A stretch of 64,000 bases of DNA from JASGCL01 sp965203915. GTDB lineage: Bacteria > Pseudomonadota > Alphaproteobacteria > JASGCL01. Under the pieces are notes generated by a model, which saw nothing but the letters and a program-made list of their open reading frames with translations, searched no databases and had not been told where the DNA came from. Position numbers and translations under genes: made by a program. The DNA lies in contig OZ241918.1 in the NCBI GenBank assembly GCA_965203915.1, positions 682,001 through 746,000 of the forward strand, written 5' to 3'. This document shows, piece by piece, positions 34,621-42,863 of this stretch. Position 1 is the first letter of the stretch. Every line of letters starts with the position of its first letter.

Positions 34621-35961
34621 ATGACTTTAACAAAGAATCGTTGGTTGGCACCCGCCGCGGCATTAAGGGACAGTTGGCAAGATTTTTCGCAAAAATTTGA
34701 TAACGAACCATTTGGCGTGCTGTCCTTGGGCAGCAGCATGATAAGGGTTGCTATTTTCAGGCGCGACCGACAAAATAATCCGCTGTTGATGGGCATTGGT
34801 ATGACTCCTTCGCTGGGGTTGAAGGACGGTTTCATCACCGACTTGAAGGCTTGCCGCGACAGGGTATTTCTAGCCTTGAACCAGGCAGAAAAAATGGCAG
34901 AATATAATTTAAAACAAATTGCCGTGTTGTTTTCGGGCCCGCAACCCGTGGTGTTGATGAAGAAATACAAATTAAGCCTGGGCGGTGCCGCGGTGTCGCG
35001 CCGTCATCTTGCGACCCTCAATCAAAAATTTTGGTCGCCCAAATCGGTGGAGGAATATCATTTGCTTTATCCCATACCTTTTGAATATCGGCTTGACAGC
35101 TCGCCATCCTTAAAAAATCCATTGGGTTTGGTGGGGCAAAATCTTTCCCTGACCATGGCGATGATATATGAAGAACGCCATGCCCTGCAGAATATTGATG
35201 GTTTTTTGGAGAAGTTAAATTTACCCCCGTCGTTGTTGATAGACGAAGCCATGGCGGTGGCGCTTGGCATGACATCGGTTGATGAGCAAGAGATGGGGGC
35301 ATTATCAATTCATATTGGGGCGGAGACTATTAACCTGGCGGTGATAAAAAACTTTTGCCCTATATTCATGCACCGATTTAACCTGGGCGGAAGTTTTTTA
35401 ACCAAGCAATTGGCCAACGCCCTCGCCATTGATATAAAAACCGCCGAAGCATTAAAAAAGAATTTGCCTAATATCACGGGACATGGCAACCCAATGGATA
35501 ATCCAGTGGGCAATAGCAGTCGCGACGGTGCCAAGCATTTTTCCCCCAACCCATTGTTGCCGCATGTCGATATGGATAAGGCATTGTTGGTGGTGCGGGA
35601 TTATTTATCGCAAGTTTTCAATCAAGCCATTGGCATTTTAGAAAAAAATCATATCGATTATCGACAATTATCGGTGATGACGGTAAGCGGCGGTGGCGCA
35701 AAAATAAAGGGTTTGGACGAATTGCTCAAAGAAAAATTAAAGAAAATGGTGCGCACCACGCCCACGACCGATATTAAAAACTTACCGCCATATATACATG
35801 GCATAGAAATTGCAGGAATAATTGGCACGGCTTTATTCATCATCAAAAAACAACTTAACCAGCAACAAAAAAATATTTCCCCCGTTGATTTTTACCAACC
35901 CTTACCCAAAAATTCTATTTTACACAACATCATCGCTTGGGCGAAAAGAAATTATGGCTAA
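34621..35961 (+). CDS. ftsA: Cell division protein FtsA
   Basis: FtsA is an actin-like ATPase that tethers FtsZ to the membrane. The 446-residue product has a 30-residue N-terminal extension, then VLSLGSSMIRVAIF (first phosphate loop, about 37-50), the 1C domain, LSIHIGAETINLAVI (about 231-245), and SVMTVSGGGAKIKGLDELL (about 350-368). The tail NSILHNIIAWAKRNYG can form an amphipathic helix, the membrane-targeting sequence. An insert of about 25 residues rich in Asn, Gly and His follows KKNLPNITGHG. The 45-base gap from ftsQ and 66-base gap to ftsZ are the widest within this part of the cluster. Confidence 0.94.
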   Translation: MTLTKNRWLAPAAALRDSWQDFSQKFDNEPFGVLSLGSSMIRVAIFRRDRQNNPLLMGIGMTPSLGLKDGFITDLKACRDRVFLALNQAEKMAEYNLKQIAVLFSGPQPVVLMKKYKLSLGGAAVSRRHLATLNQKFWSPKSVEEYHLLYPIPFEYRLDSSPSLKNPLGLVGQNLSLTMAMIYEERHALQNIDGFLEKLNLPPSLLIDEAMAVALGMTSVDEQEMGALSIHIGAETINLAVIKNFCPIFMHRFNLGGSFLTKQLANALAIDIKTAEALKKNLPNITGHGNPMDNPVGNSSRDGAKHFSPNPLLPHVDMDKALLVVRDYLSQVFNQAIGILEKNHIDYRQLSVMTVSGGGAKIKGLDELLKEKLKKMVRTTPTTDIKNLPPYIHGIEIAGIIGTALFIIKKQLNQQQKNISPVDFYQPLPKNSILHNIIAWAKRNYG

Positions 35962-36027
35962 ACCTAGAAATACCCGAAAGAACTTGTGGAATAGATCGAA
36001 TTATTATAAGAATAAGGAACAAAAGTT

Positions 36028-38079
36028 ATGAGTTTTAATCCCAATATAATTGTTTTTGGCGTGGGCGGTGCAGGGTGCAACGCTGTCAACAACATGGTGG
36101 AAAAAAAATTACTGGGCGTGCAATTTGTTGCCGCCAACACCGACGTGCAATCATTGATGCATTCCAAAGCCGATGTAAAAATTCAATTGGGCAGCACCCT
36201 AACCCAGGGACTTGGCGCGGGTGGCAACCCCGAGGTTGGGCGGGAAGCGGCGCGTGAAAACACCGCCGAGATCAAGGAGACTTTAAAAAATTGTAACATG
36301 TTGTTTATCACCGCGGGCATGGGCGGGGGCACGGGCACGGGGGCGGCGCCATTGGTTGCAAAAATTGCCAAAGAAATGAATATATTGACCATCGGGGTTA
36401 TCACCAAACCATTTGGTTTTGAAGGACGCAAGAAAATGGATGTTGCGCTTGATGGTATTCGCGCCATGAAGGATCAAGTCGGCACTTTGATTATTGTACC
36501 CAATCAAAATTTGATGTCGCTGGCCAACGAAAAAACCACAAACCGCGAAGCATTTATATTGGCCGATGAAGTTCTGTATAATGGTGTGGCGGGTATTAGC
36601 GATATTATTGTGCGCCCTGGCCATATCAATTTGGATCTGGCCGACCTGCGAAGTGTGATGGCTGAAATGGGTCGCGCCGTGTTGGGCACGGGTGAGGCAA
36701 GCGGCAAAGACCGCGCCACATTGGCCGCGCAGCGCGCCATTCAAAATCCTTTATTAGAAAATACCGACATTGCGGGGGCGCGCCAATTGCTTATTAATAT
36801 TTCTGGCGGCGATGACCTCACATTATTTGAAACCGAAAAATCCATCGGCATTATTGCCAAGGCGGCGGGCGAGAATTGCAATATTCATATCGGTAGTGCA
36901 AGCGATGAGAATTTAAAAGGCAAGATAAGGGTTTCTTTGGTGGCAACGGGTATTAAGCAAGACGGCGCGACCAGCAAATTGTCGTCAGTATTCCAATCCA
37001 GCACCGCGGATAAAACCGACGAGCATTTGGCGTCCATCAAAAATACCCCGTTAAATCCCTTTAACCCATTGCGCCCGTTGGAAGAAGAAAGCGACACAAA
37101 AATGGATGGCGAAGGGGATAATACCCATTCATCATTTATGCAACGCGACGAATTTTCGTCCGATGCCGATGACACCACGGTGCATCGCTCGAGCTATAAC
37201 GACCTGACCGCGCGGGCAGATGGCAATATGCAGGATGATGATACCTATACCGATACCACTGACAATAAAAATACAAACCACGCCGCAAGCATGGCGAGCG
37301 ATGAAGGCGATAGCCGCAAGGGTTTTTCATCTTTTTCCAGGACCATGGGTATGAACAACGAAAAGACTGGCGGCGGCGGTCGCCCCATTTTTGATAATCC
37401 CTTTGCTCAGGGAGCCAATAATGTTGCGGCTGGCGGGGAAGCGGCATCGTTGGATGATATTGAGGAAGCGGGCACGGTGCATAGAAGTTTTGCAACCAAA
37501 AGCCCCACCGATACCCACGACCCCGTGAAAGAAGCCATGGCAGATTTTGACGATTTTTCAAAAAATATCATAGGCGACGAAGCAAGGGATGCTCGGCGTT
37601 TGGCCACCAGCCAACATGACGATGGGCGTGGTGATTCGGGCGATGATGGCGACATCAACCAACATTATGCCGCCTGGCAATTGGCAAGGCAAAAGCGCGA
37701 GGAAGAAGATGCCGCCGCCTTAGACGGGAATTCAATCTATCAAGAAAGAAACCTTGCCGAGAAAAAGAAACCAGGTTTGATGAAGAGATTCTTTGGGGGT
37801 TTTTTTGGCTCGGCCGAGGATGAAGACGAAGATGTGATGCAAGATGGCAGGGGAAATAGCAGGGAAAATATTAGGCAAGATGTTGCGAATCAACGTTGGG
37901 CAAGGTATCCTGAGGTGGTTGACCTGCGCGGTGAAACGACCGATGAGGGTGCACCCCCGATGAAGCGTAGCACCAAAGTTGATAAAGCGAAAAAAGCCAG
38001 CGCGCGCAAAAATGCCGAGGCGGTGGATGACGGCGAGGCTTCTTTATCCGACCTTTTTTCGGTGCGGCGCAACGATTAG
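36028..38079 (+). CDS. ftsZ: Cell division GTPase FtsZ with long acidic linker
   Basis: FtsZ is the tubulin homologue that forms the division ring. Residues 1-320 are the GTPase core: VFGVGGAGCNAVNNMV (9-24), the tubulin signature GMGGGTGTGAAP (about 97-108), NREAFILADEVL and the T7 region NLDLADLRSVM. The remaining 360 residues form a low-complexity, acidic, Asp/Ser/Asn-rich linker (about 325-660), far longer than the core's needs and long even for alphaproteobacteria, with a Lys-rich patch near the end (residues about 650-665). The protein ends GEASLSDLFSVRRND and lacks the IPAFLRRQ-like C-terminal peptide that normally binds FtsA and ZapA-type partners. RBS AAGGA lies 9 bases upstream. Total 683 residues. 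Confidence 0.96.
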   Translation: MSFNPNIIVFGVGGAGCNAVNNMVEKKLLGVQFVAANTDVQSLMHSKADVKIQLGSTLTQGLGAGGNPEVGREAARENTAEIKETLKNCNMLFITAGMGGGTGTGAAPLVAKIAKEMNILTIGVITKPFGFEGRKKMDVALDGIRAMKDQVGTLIIVPNQNLMSLANEKTTNREAFILADEVLYNGVAGISDIIVRPGHINLDLADLRSVMAEMGRAVLGTGEASGKDRATLAAQRAIQNPLLENTDIAGARQLLINISGGDDLTLFETEKSIGIIAKAAGENCNIHIGSASDENLKGKIRVSLVATGIKQDGATSKLSSVFQSSTADKTDEHLASIKNTPLNPFNPLRPLEEESDTKMDGEGDNTHSSFMQRDEFSSDADDTTVHRSSYNDLTARADGNMQDDDTYTDTTDNKNTNHAASMASDEGDSRKGFSSFSRTMGMNNEKTGGGGRPIFDNPFAQGANNVAAGGEAASLDDIEEAGTVHRSFATKSPTDTHDPVKEAMADFDDFSKNIIGDEARDARRLATSQHDDGRGDSGDDGDINQHYAAWQLARQKREEEDAAALDGNSIYQERNLAEKKKPGLMKRFFGGFFGSAEDEDEDVMQDGRGNSRENIRQDVANQRWARYPEVVDLRGETTDEGAPPMKRSTKVDKAKKASARKNAEAVDDGEASLSDLFSVRRND

Positions 38080-38210
38080 CTGTTGTCGCTATTGCGCTCA
38101 CAGCCGCAAAAAGATAAGCGACAGGATATAGGGAGCAATTGCCGCTTTGCCATATGTTTGATATAGAACAGATGGTTAAAAAAACTTGAGGCCTAGTCAT
38201 TATAACGTCC

Positions 38211-38486
38211 ATGCGATTTAAAAAAACTATTTTTTTACTCTTTACCCTGGGAATCCTTTACGGGATTACCAACACGGCCTTGCAAACCTACCGCCTGTTT
38301 AAAAAAAATCAAGAGATAGCAGTATTAAAGAATCAGCAAAAACAATGGCAAGAAAAAAATCAGATATTAGGCAAAAAAATAAGATCGTTGGATAGCAATC
38401 ATCCCGATAAAGATTTTTTGGAAGAACTAGCGCGCGAAAAATTGGGCTACAATTATTCTGATGATATTCATTTAAAGGACCATTAG
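38211..38486 (+). CDS. ftsB: FtsB/DivIC-family septum formation initiator
   Basis: FtsB joins FtsL and FtsQ in the divisome. The 91-residue product has one membrane segment (about 5-24), a coiled coil (about 30-62, KNQEIAVLKNQQKQWQEKN) and the family's C-terminal DFLEELAREKLGY motif. Length fits (about 90-110). In many alphaproteobacteria this gene sits near eno or pdhA; here it is 131 bases downstream of ftsZ, in the place where lpxC often lies, so the FtsQ, FtsL and FtsB subunits are encoded within one region. Confidence 0.9.
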   Translation: MRFKKTIFLLFTLGILYGITNTALQTYRLFKKNQEIAVLKNQQKQWQEKNQILGKKIRSLDSNHPDKDFLEELAREKLGYNYSDDIHLKDH

Positions 38487-38550
38487 CATTTTTTGTTTGC
38501 TATGGGGCGCAAAATAAAGTATTATTTTTTTTACCATAGCTGGTGCTTGT

Positions 38551-38772
38551 TTGACGCGATAGTTCGTCAAATTGGGCTTAATAGGGAATGGGAATCAAGG
38601 TAATCGTTTTGGCGATATTTGATAATCTCAACTGTCCTTCGCAACTGTGGGTGTGGCGCATGAATATGCAAAGAAAAAACCACTGATAATATTATTGGGA
38701 AGGTTTTTTTATTTGATAATTTTGTAATAAAAAATTATCACCGCACCAAAGTCAGGAGACCTGCCGACCGTG
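38551..38772 (+). promoter_or_regulatory. Cobalamin riboswitch upstream of cbtBA
   Basis: Conserved elements of the B12 aptamer appear in the right order: AGGGAA (38583-38588), GCAACTGT (38641-38648), CCACTG (38680-38685), GGGAAGG (38697-38703) and AGTCAGGAGACCTGCC (38750-38765). A perfect 6-bp inverted repeat (38551-38556 / 38565-38570) opens the region. When adenosylcobalamin binds, expression of the downstream cobalt transporter should fall. Confidence 0.92.
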
Positions 38773-38774
38773 GT

Positions 38775-38807
38775 AACAATGGGCTTTGTAATAAAGCATC
38801 CATTGTT
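38775..38807 (+). promoter_or_regulatory. Expression-platform hairpin of the cobalamin riboswitch
   Basis: An 8-bp perfect outer stem (38775-38782 / 38800-38807) with a 5-bp inner stem follows the aptamer directly. The T run after it is weak and the cbtB ribosome binding site (GGAG near 38831) lies just beyond, so I cannot tell whether it acts as a terminator or by controlling translation. Confidence 0.6.
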
Positions 38808-38840
38808 CACAATATAATTATTTTTCCGAAGGAGTGAAAA

Positions 38841-39047
38841 ATGCACCTATCATCCTACCTTGCCAAGGTTACCTCGGCATCAACCTCGTCCGCCAAGTCA
38901 GCATCGCTGGCCCAACGTTTGTTATTAGGCTCGCTGTTATTTGTTATGGCAAGTGGTGGCCTATGGCTCACCGCTTTTTCTGCACAACACCAATTGCATA
39001 ATGCGGCGCATGATGTTCGTCATGGCTTAAACTTCCCCTGTCATTGA
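38841..39047 (+). CDS. cbtB: Cobalt transporter small subunit CbtB
   Basis: CbtB is a small membrane protein found with CbtA in predicted cobalt uptake systems under B12 control. The 68-residue product has a Ser/Ala-rich N-terminus, one membrane segment (about 25-45) and the His-rich end HDVRHGLNFPCH that is characteristic of the family and presumably binds cobalt. A strong GGAG ribosome binding site lies 6 bases upstream. The cobalamin riboswitch precedes it and cbtA follows after 7 bases. Confidence 0.93.
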   Translation: MHLSSYLAKVTSASTSSAKSASLAQRLLLGSLLFVMASGGLWLTAFSAQHQLHNAAHDVRHGLNFPCH

Positions 39048-39054
39048 GGTTAAC

Positions 39055-39720
39055 ATGCCCAAATCACCCTTTATCGCGGGGATATGGCGGACCCTGCTGG
39101 CGGGGCTGCTGGCGGGAATTGCAAGCTCCATCTTTCAACCATTTCTCACCTTGCCGCTTATTGCTATCGGCGAGCAATTAGAAGCAGCATCGTCTGGCGA
39201 TCCTGATATGCTGGCGTTCGGGCGATTCTCGGGCACCATTGTTGCCAACATTGCCACGGCGGTAAGTTTGGCGTTGTTGTTGTTCGCCATCCTTTTTATA
39301 TTTAACCTGCGGATTACTTATAAAAATGCTTTCACCTGGGTCATTTGTTTTTGGCTAACCGTGTTTTTTATTCCCGCCCTGGTTCTGCCACCAACTTTGC
39401 CTGGCATCGATTCAAGCGGCGAAATAACCCTACGCTTACGGCAAATTGTTTGGCTGGGGCTGGTGTTCGCCGCGGCCATTGGATTTTTATTGCAGACCGA
39501 ATTTTTTAAGGAACGTCTGGGGCGCGGGGCCAGGATGACATTGTCAACCCTGTTGCTGGTTGTGCCCGTGACAGTGGTGATGGCGATATGGCCGTTGGAG
39601 CTTGCTCCATCTGCTGTCCCAGCCGAGGCGGTGCAATTATTCGTTATGTATTCCCTGTTGAGCGGATTACTTCTCTCGACAATTATTGTTATGGTTTTTG
39701 CCATCGGTGATAGAACGTGA
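39055..39720 (+). CDS. cbtA: Cobalt transporter membrane subunit CbtA
   Basis: CbtA is the larger membrane protein of the predicted CbtAB cobalt transporter. The 221-residue product has about five or six membrane segments, with the first beginning TLLAGLLAGIASSIFQPF, and matches the family in length and in its pairing with cbtB. Regulation by the riboswitch in front of cbtB implies that B12 supply controls cobalt import. No corrinoid synthesis genes are in the window. It ends 12 bases before the der start. Confidence 0.88.
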   Translation: MPKSPFIAGIWRTLLAGLLAGIASSIFQPFLTLPLIAIGEQLEAASSGDPDMLAFGRFSGTIVANIATAVSLALLLFAILFIFNLRITYKNAFTWVICFWLTVFFIPALVLPPTLPGIDSSGEITLRLRQIVWLGLVFAAAIGFLLQTEFFKERLGRGARMTLSTLLLVVPVTVVMAIWPLELAPSAVPAEAVQLFVMYSLLSGLLLSTIIVMVFAIGDRT

Positions 39721-39732
39721 TAAGGGTGGGGG

Positions 39733-41307
39733 ATGACCGCTCCCATGACCGCTCCAGTTGCAAAAAAAATTAGCCCGCAAAATTTTCTTGTTAGTTTGAT
39801 TGGCCGCGCCAATGTCGGCAAGTCGACTTTGTTTAATCGCCTGGTGGTAAGAAATTACGAACGTAGGAATCGGTTGACGGCCGACATGCCTGGCCTAACC
39901 CGCGATATTGAAATTCGTCAGGGCGAAATCATGAATGCTCATTTTATGGTGGCGGATACGGTTGGCTTCCAACCATTAAAAAACACCATGGATGAAAAGG
40001 CGCGTAGCCTGCTGTTTGGTTTGATAGATCGCTCGCAATTGTTGATATTCATGGTCGACGGCTTGGCTCCCCTTAATCAATTGGATTGGCAATTGGCCGA
40101 ATTCATCGCCGCGCAACAACAAAAAAAAGGCGGCAAGCTGGATTGTTTGGTGGTGGTGAATAAGGGGGAGAATAGCCAAAAACTCATCACCGCCATGACC
40201 GATGTTAATAGCCTGCTGGCGCGTTGCCCCATTAACAAGGTCGCGGGCCAGGTGATTGACCCGATTGTCATGGCGGCAAGCCACGGCATCGGCATGGCCG
40301 ACCTTTATGATGTGTTGGTGAAGGTTTTGCCCGAAGAATTATTTTCTGAAAATTTTGGCATCGATGAAGCGGGCGAGGATGAGCAAGACGAATGGAGCAA
40401 AAACCATGACGACAGCGATGATGATAATATTGATAAGTTATTATTGCAAGAAGGGGATAAGGAAAAAAGCGCGACACAACATAGCAAGCAAGCAAAAATA
40501 AAATTGGTTATATTGGGGCGGCCCAATGTTGGCAAATCGACCCTGACCAACAATTTGTTGGGGCATGAAGTGGTTTTGACGGGCGATATGGCGGGGACGA
40601 CGCGCGATGCGACCTATCACGATTTTCATTTTTCCAGCAATGGCAAGGAAACCGACTTTGAAATTATTGATACCGCAGGCATAAGGCGCAAAGCAAAAAT
40701 AACAGAAAAAATAGAAAAACAATCGGTGGACCTCGCCCTTACCGCCTTACGGTTTGCCCATGTGGCTTTGTTGTTAATCGACGCCACGGCACCGTTGGAA
40801 CAACAGGATATGGCGATTATAAAATTGATTATTCAAGAAGGTCGCCCATTTTGTTTGGTGCTTAACAAATGGGATTTGGTCGAAAACAAACCCAAAGCAC
40901 GGTCCGAAATTGAGCGTCAGGTTTCTTACCTACTGCCACGGGTGAAGGACCTGCCGATTATCACCCTTAATGCCCAAGAGCAACGTGGTAAAAGGCAACT
41001 GTTATTGACCGTCAAAAGATTATATGATCGTTGGGGCAAACGCATCGACACATCAACCCTGAACAAATGGTTAAGACGCGCCATGGAAAAAAATTCACCG
41101 CCCAGCCGCAAAGGTTTGCGTGCCAAAATAAGTTTTATTATCAATGTTAAATCGCGCCCGCCGCATTTTGTTTTGTTTTTAACGCGCAAAGAGCTGATTA
41201 ACGAAAATTATTTGCGTTATTTAGAAAACAGCCTGAAGGATGAATTTGATTTCGCGGGTGTGCCGTTCCGTTGGACTTTGCGGGTTAAAAAGAACCCTTT
41301 CGCTTAG
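39733..41307 (+). CDS. der: Ribosome-assembly GTPase Der (EngA)
   Basis: Der has two GTPase domains and a KH-like domain and acts in 50S subunit assembly. In the first domain G1 is GRANVGKS (about 23-30), G3 is DTVGF and G4 reads NKGE in place of NKxD, a change often tolerated in the first Der domain. In the second domain G1 is GRPNVGKS (about 259-266), G2 AGTTRD, G3 DTAGIRRK and G4 NKWD. The KH-like end contains SRKGLRAKISFIINVKSRPP-like sequence. An acidic linker of about 45 residues separates the GTPase domains, and the 524-residue length exceeds the usual 440-490 because of it. A second ATG lies three codons downstream. Confidence 0.95.
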   Translation: MTAPMTAPVAKKISPQNFLVSLIGRANVGKSTLFNRLVVRNYERRNRLTADMPGLTRDIEIRQGEIMNAHFMVADTVGFQPLKNTMDEKARSLLFGLIDRSQLLIFMVDGLAPLNQLDWQLAEFIAAQQQKKGGKLDCLVVVNKGENSQKLITAMTDVNSLLARCPINKVAGQVIDPIVMAASHGIGMADLYDVLVKVLPEELFSENFGIDEAGEDEQDEWSKNHDDSDDDNIDKLLLQEGDKEKSATQHSKQAKIKLVILGRPNVGKSTLTNNLLGHEVVLTGDMAGTTRDATYHDFHFSSNGKETDFEIIDTAGIRRKAKITEKIEKQSVDLALTALRFAHVALLLIDATAPLEQQDMAIIKLIIQEGRPFCLVLNKWDLVENKPKARSEIERQVSYLLPRVKDLPIITLNAQEQRGKRQLLLTVKRLYDRWGKRIDTSTLNKWLRRAMEKNSPPSRKGLRAKISFIINVKSRPPHFVLFLTRKELINENYLRYLENSLKDEFDFAGVPFRWTLRVKKNPFA

Positions 41308-41466
41308 GGATTTCATCCTTCACGATGGGTATTTTACCGCTCACAATGCCTATTTTACCACCTGGTGTATGGTTGTTTAAGGGGTGTTTGAAGACTTTTA
41401 TAATTGGTCTTTATATAACCGACCATAAGGCTTGCAAGTTTTGTTTGGCTGCTTTATGATGGTGTC

Positions 41467-41784
41467 ATGCTCTATTACCTTGCTCTTTATCTTTACCGTT
41501 TCCTGGTGGCTAGTATTATCCTGGTTGATGGTTTCTTTTCCATTTATTTTTTATCGGTGAGTGGTTGGGGCCAAAAATTGGGGCAAACCTGGTATAATGT
41601 TTCTGTTTCGACTCTCAATCTTTTCCAAGTTATCGTCGAACGTTATCTGCATCTTAATATCGTTTGGGATTATTTGATTGTTCCTTGGTTGTTGTTGCCT
41701 GTGTGGGCGGCTATCGTTGTGCTCTGGATTGCGGCGGCGGTAAAACTTTGGTTGTTGCGTATAATATTTGACAAGATTGCTTAA
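41467..41784 (+). CDS. Small membrane protein of unknown function
   Basis: I do not recognise this 105-residue protein. It has a hydrophobic N-terminal segment (about 4-29) and a second long one (about 66-100, Trp/Leu/Val-rich), with an aromatic stretch between them (WYNVSVSTLNLFQVIVERYLH). Both ends are probably on the same side of the inner membrane. The codon pattern (TTG, TTT, GCG use) resembles its neighbours, which supports it being a gene. It stands alone between der and the oxyR-like gene, which converges on it. Confidence 0.6.
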   Translation: MLYYLALYLYRFLVASIILVDGFFSIYFLSVSGWGQKLGQTWYNVSVSTLNLFQVIVERYLHLNIVWDYLIVPWLLLPVWAAIVVLWIAAAVKLWLLRIIFDKIA

Positions 41785-41811
41785 TCCTACTTGCCCTTAT
41801 AATTCGCCTGC

Positions 41812-42732
41812 TTAGCTGGGGCTATTTTCTCTGTCGCTTGGCCTATTATTTGCCACGCTGGTGCGCACCAATTGTTCGGCCATTTTTTTCTTGTTCGATA
41901 ATTTGGGTATCACAAGCCCGATGGTGCGATAATATTGTGGGTTAAATGGCATATAACTCAAACCATCGTCTTGCTTGCGCGCCATGTTGGGAATAACGGT
42001 CAGGCGATCCTCCACCAGCAACAAATGGCGAATCGTTTCTAAACTGGTGGCGCGGAACGGGCTCAATTTTTTTGCTCCCTGTTGGCATATTATTTTTACC
42101 TCCCCCGTTAGGCAATGTTCATCATGCAACAATATTAATTTGTCGCCATGGTTTGCCAATATTTGTTCGCTGGTGTGGTTGCTTTTTAACAGCGGGCTGG
42201 TTTTGCTGGCGGCCAATAAAAAATCATCTTGCATCACCTCATAAGAAATAATTTTTTTTTGATAGGGCGATAGTTGCGCGCTGCTCAGGCTTAATAATAC
42301 CCCGTCTAATTTTCCCTGCATCATGTTTTTTAACAAATCTTCGGTGATGGCTTCCTGCAAAATAATTTCTACTTGCGGCATGGCGTTGCTCCATTTTTTT
42401 ATCAACTGCGGCAACAAATACGGTGCCACGGTGGGAATAACCCCCAGCCAAAATTTATCTTTCATGCGGTGCGGCGTTTGTGCCGCCAATTCTTTGATAG
42501 CATAAAATTGCGTTTGTACATTTTCTAACAAAGGAATTAATGCCGCGCCAAAGGGGGTGATTTCCAGCCCCGTTTTCTGCCTGATGAATATCTTATTACC
42601 CAACCAATCTTCGACATTCTTTATTTGCACGCTTAGCGATGGTTGGCTGACCCGACAATAGGCGGCGGCGGCGCTGAATGTTTTTAACCGTGCCGCGGCC
42701 AAAATATACTCGATATCGCGAAAACTTATCAT
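41812..42732 (-). CDS. oxyR: Hydrogen-peroxide sensor OxyR (LysR family)
   Basis: OxyR is a LysR-type activator of peroxide defence genes. The 306-residue product has the N-terminal helix-turn-helix (FSAAAAYCRVSQPSLSVQIKNVE about 19-41) and a C-terminal sensor domain. Two cysteines, C207 and C216, are separated by eight residues in HCLTGEVKIIC, the same spacing as the redox pair C199/C208 of E. coli OxyR, which separates it from ordinary LysR proteins. It is divergent from katA, and an OxyR operator lies between them, so it probably controls katA and itself. Confidence 0.92.
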   Translation of the reverse strand: MISFRDIEYILAAARLKTFSAAAAYCRVSQPSLSVQIKNVEDWLGNKIFIRQKTGLEITPFGAALIPLLENVQTQFYAIKELAAQTPHRMKDKFWLGVIPTVAPYLLPQLIKKWSNAMPQVEIILQEAITEDLLKNMMQGKLDGVLLSLSSAQLSPYQKKIISYEVMQDDFLLAASKTSPLLKSNHTSEQILANHGDKLILLHDEHCLTGEVKIICQQGAKKLSPFRATSLETIRHLLLVEDRLTVIPNMARKQDDGLSYMPFNPQYYRTIGLVIPKLSNKKKMAEQLVRTSVANNRPSDRENSPS

Positions 42733-42747
42733 GCGGGGCTTCTATAT

Positions 42748-42784
42748 ATAGGTTTTTCCTATAATAACCATAAAAAGATAGTAA
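42748..42784. promoter_or_regulatory. OxyR operator between oxyR and katA
   Basis: The pattern ATAG-N7-CTAT-N7-ATA(A) occurs at 42748-42773: ATAG 42748-42751, CTAT 42759-42762, ATAA 42770-42773. The fourth quarter-site (42781-42784) is poor. This fits the OxyR consensus of four spaced ATAG/CTAT elements. It starts 16 bases from the oxyR start codon and about 80 from katA. Confidence 0.75.
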
Positions 42785-42863
42785 TGGCAAGTTGCTTTGT
42801 TTTGGGTTATGGATTTTTCTTAGAAAATCTAATAACTCTTACTTTCTTTAAAGGGGAACAAAC

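Noticed and set aside
35822..36031. A 69-codon plus frame at the ftsA-ftsZ junction
   Set aside because: It overlaps the ftsA end out of frame and runs into the ftsZ start; Ser/Lys/Asn-rich with no homology recognised.
36283..36744. A 153-codon minus-strand frame antisense to ftsZ
   Set aside because: It lies wholly within the conserved GTPase core and shows no protein family.
38488..38540. An inverted repeat GCTATGG/CCATAGC after ftsB, considered as a terminator
   Set aside because: The stem is only 7 bp with a 28-base loop, and the T run lies inside the loop rather than after the stem.
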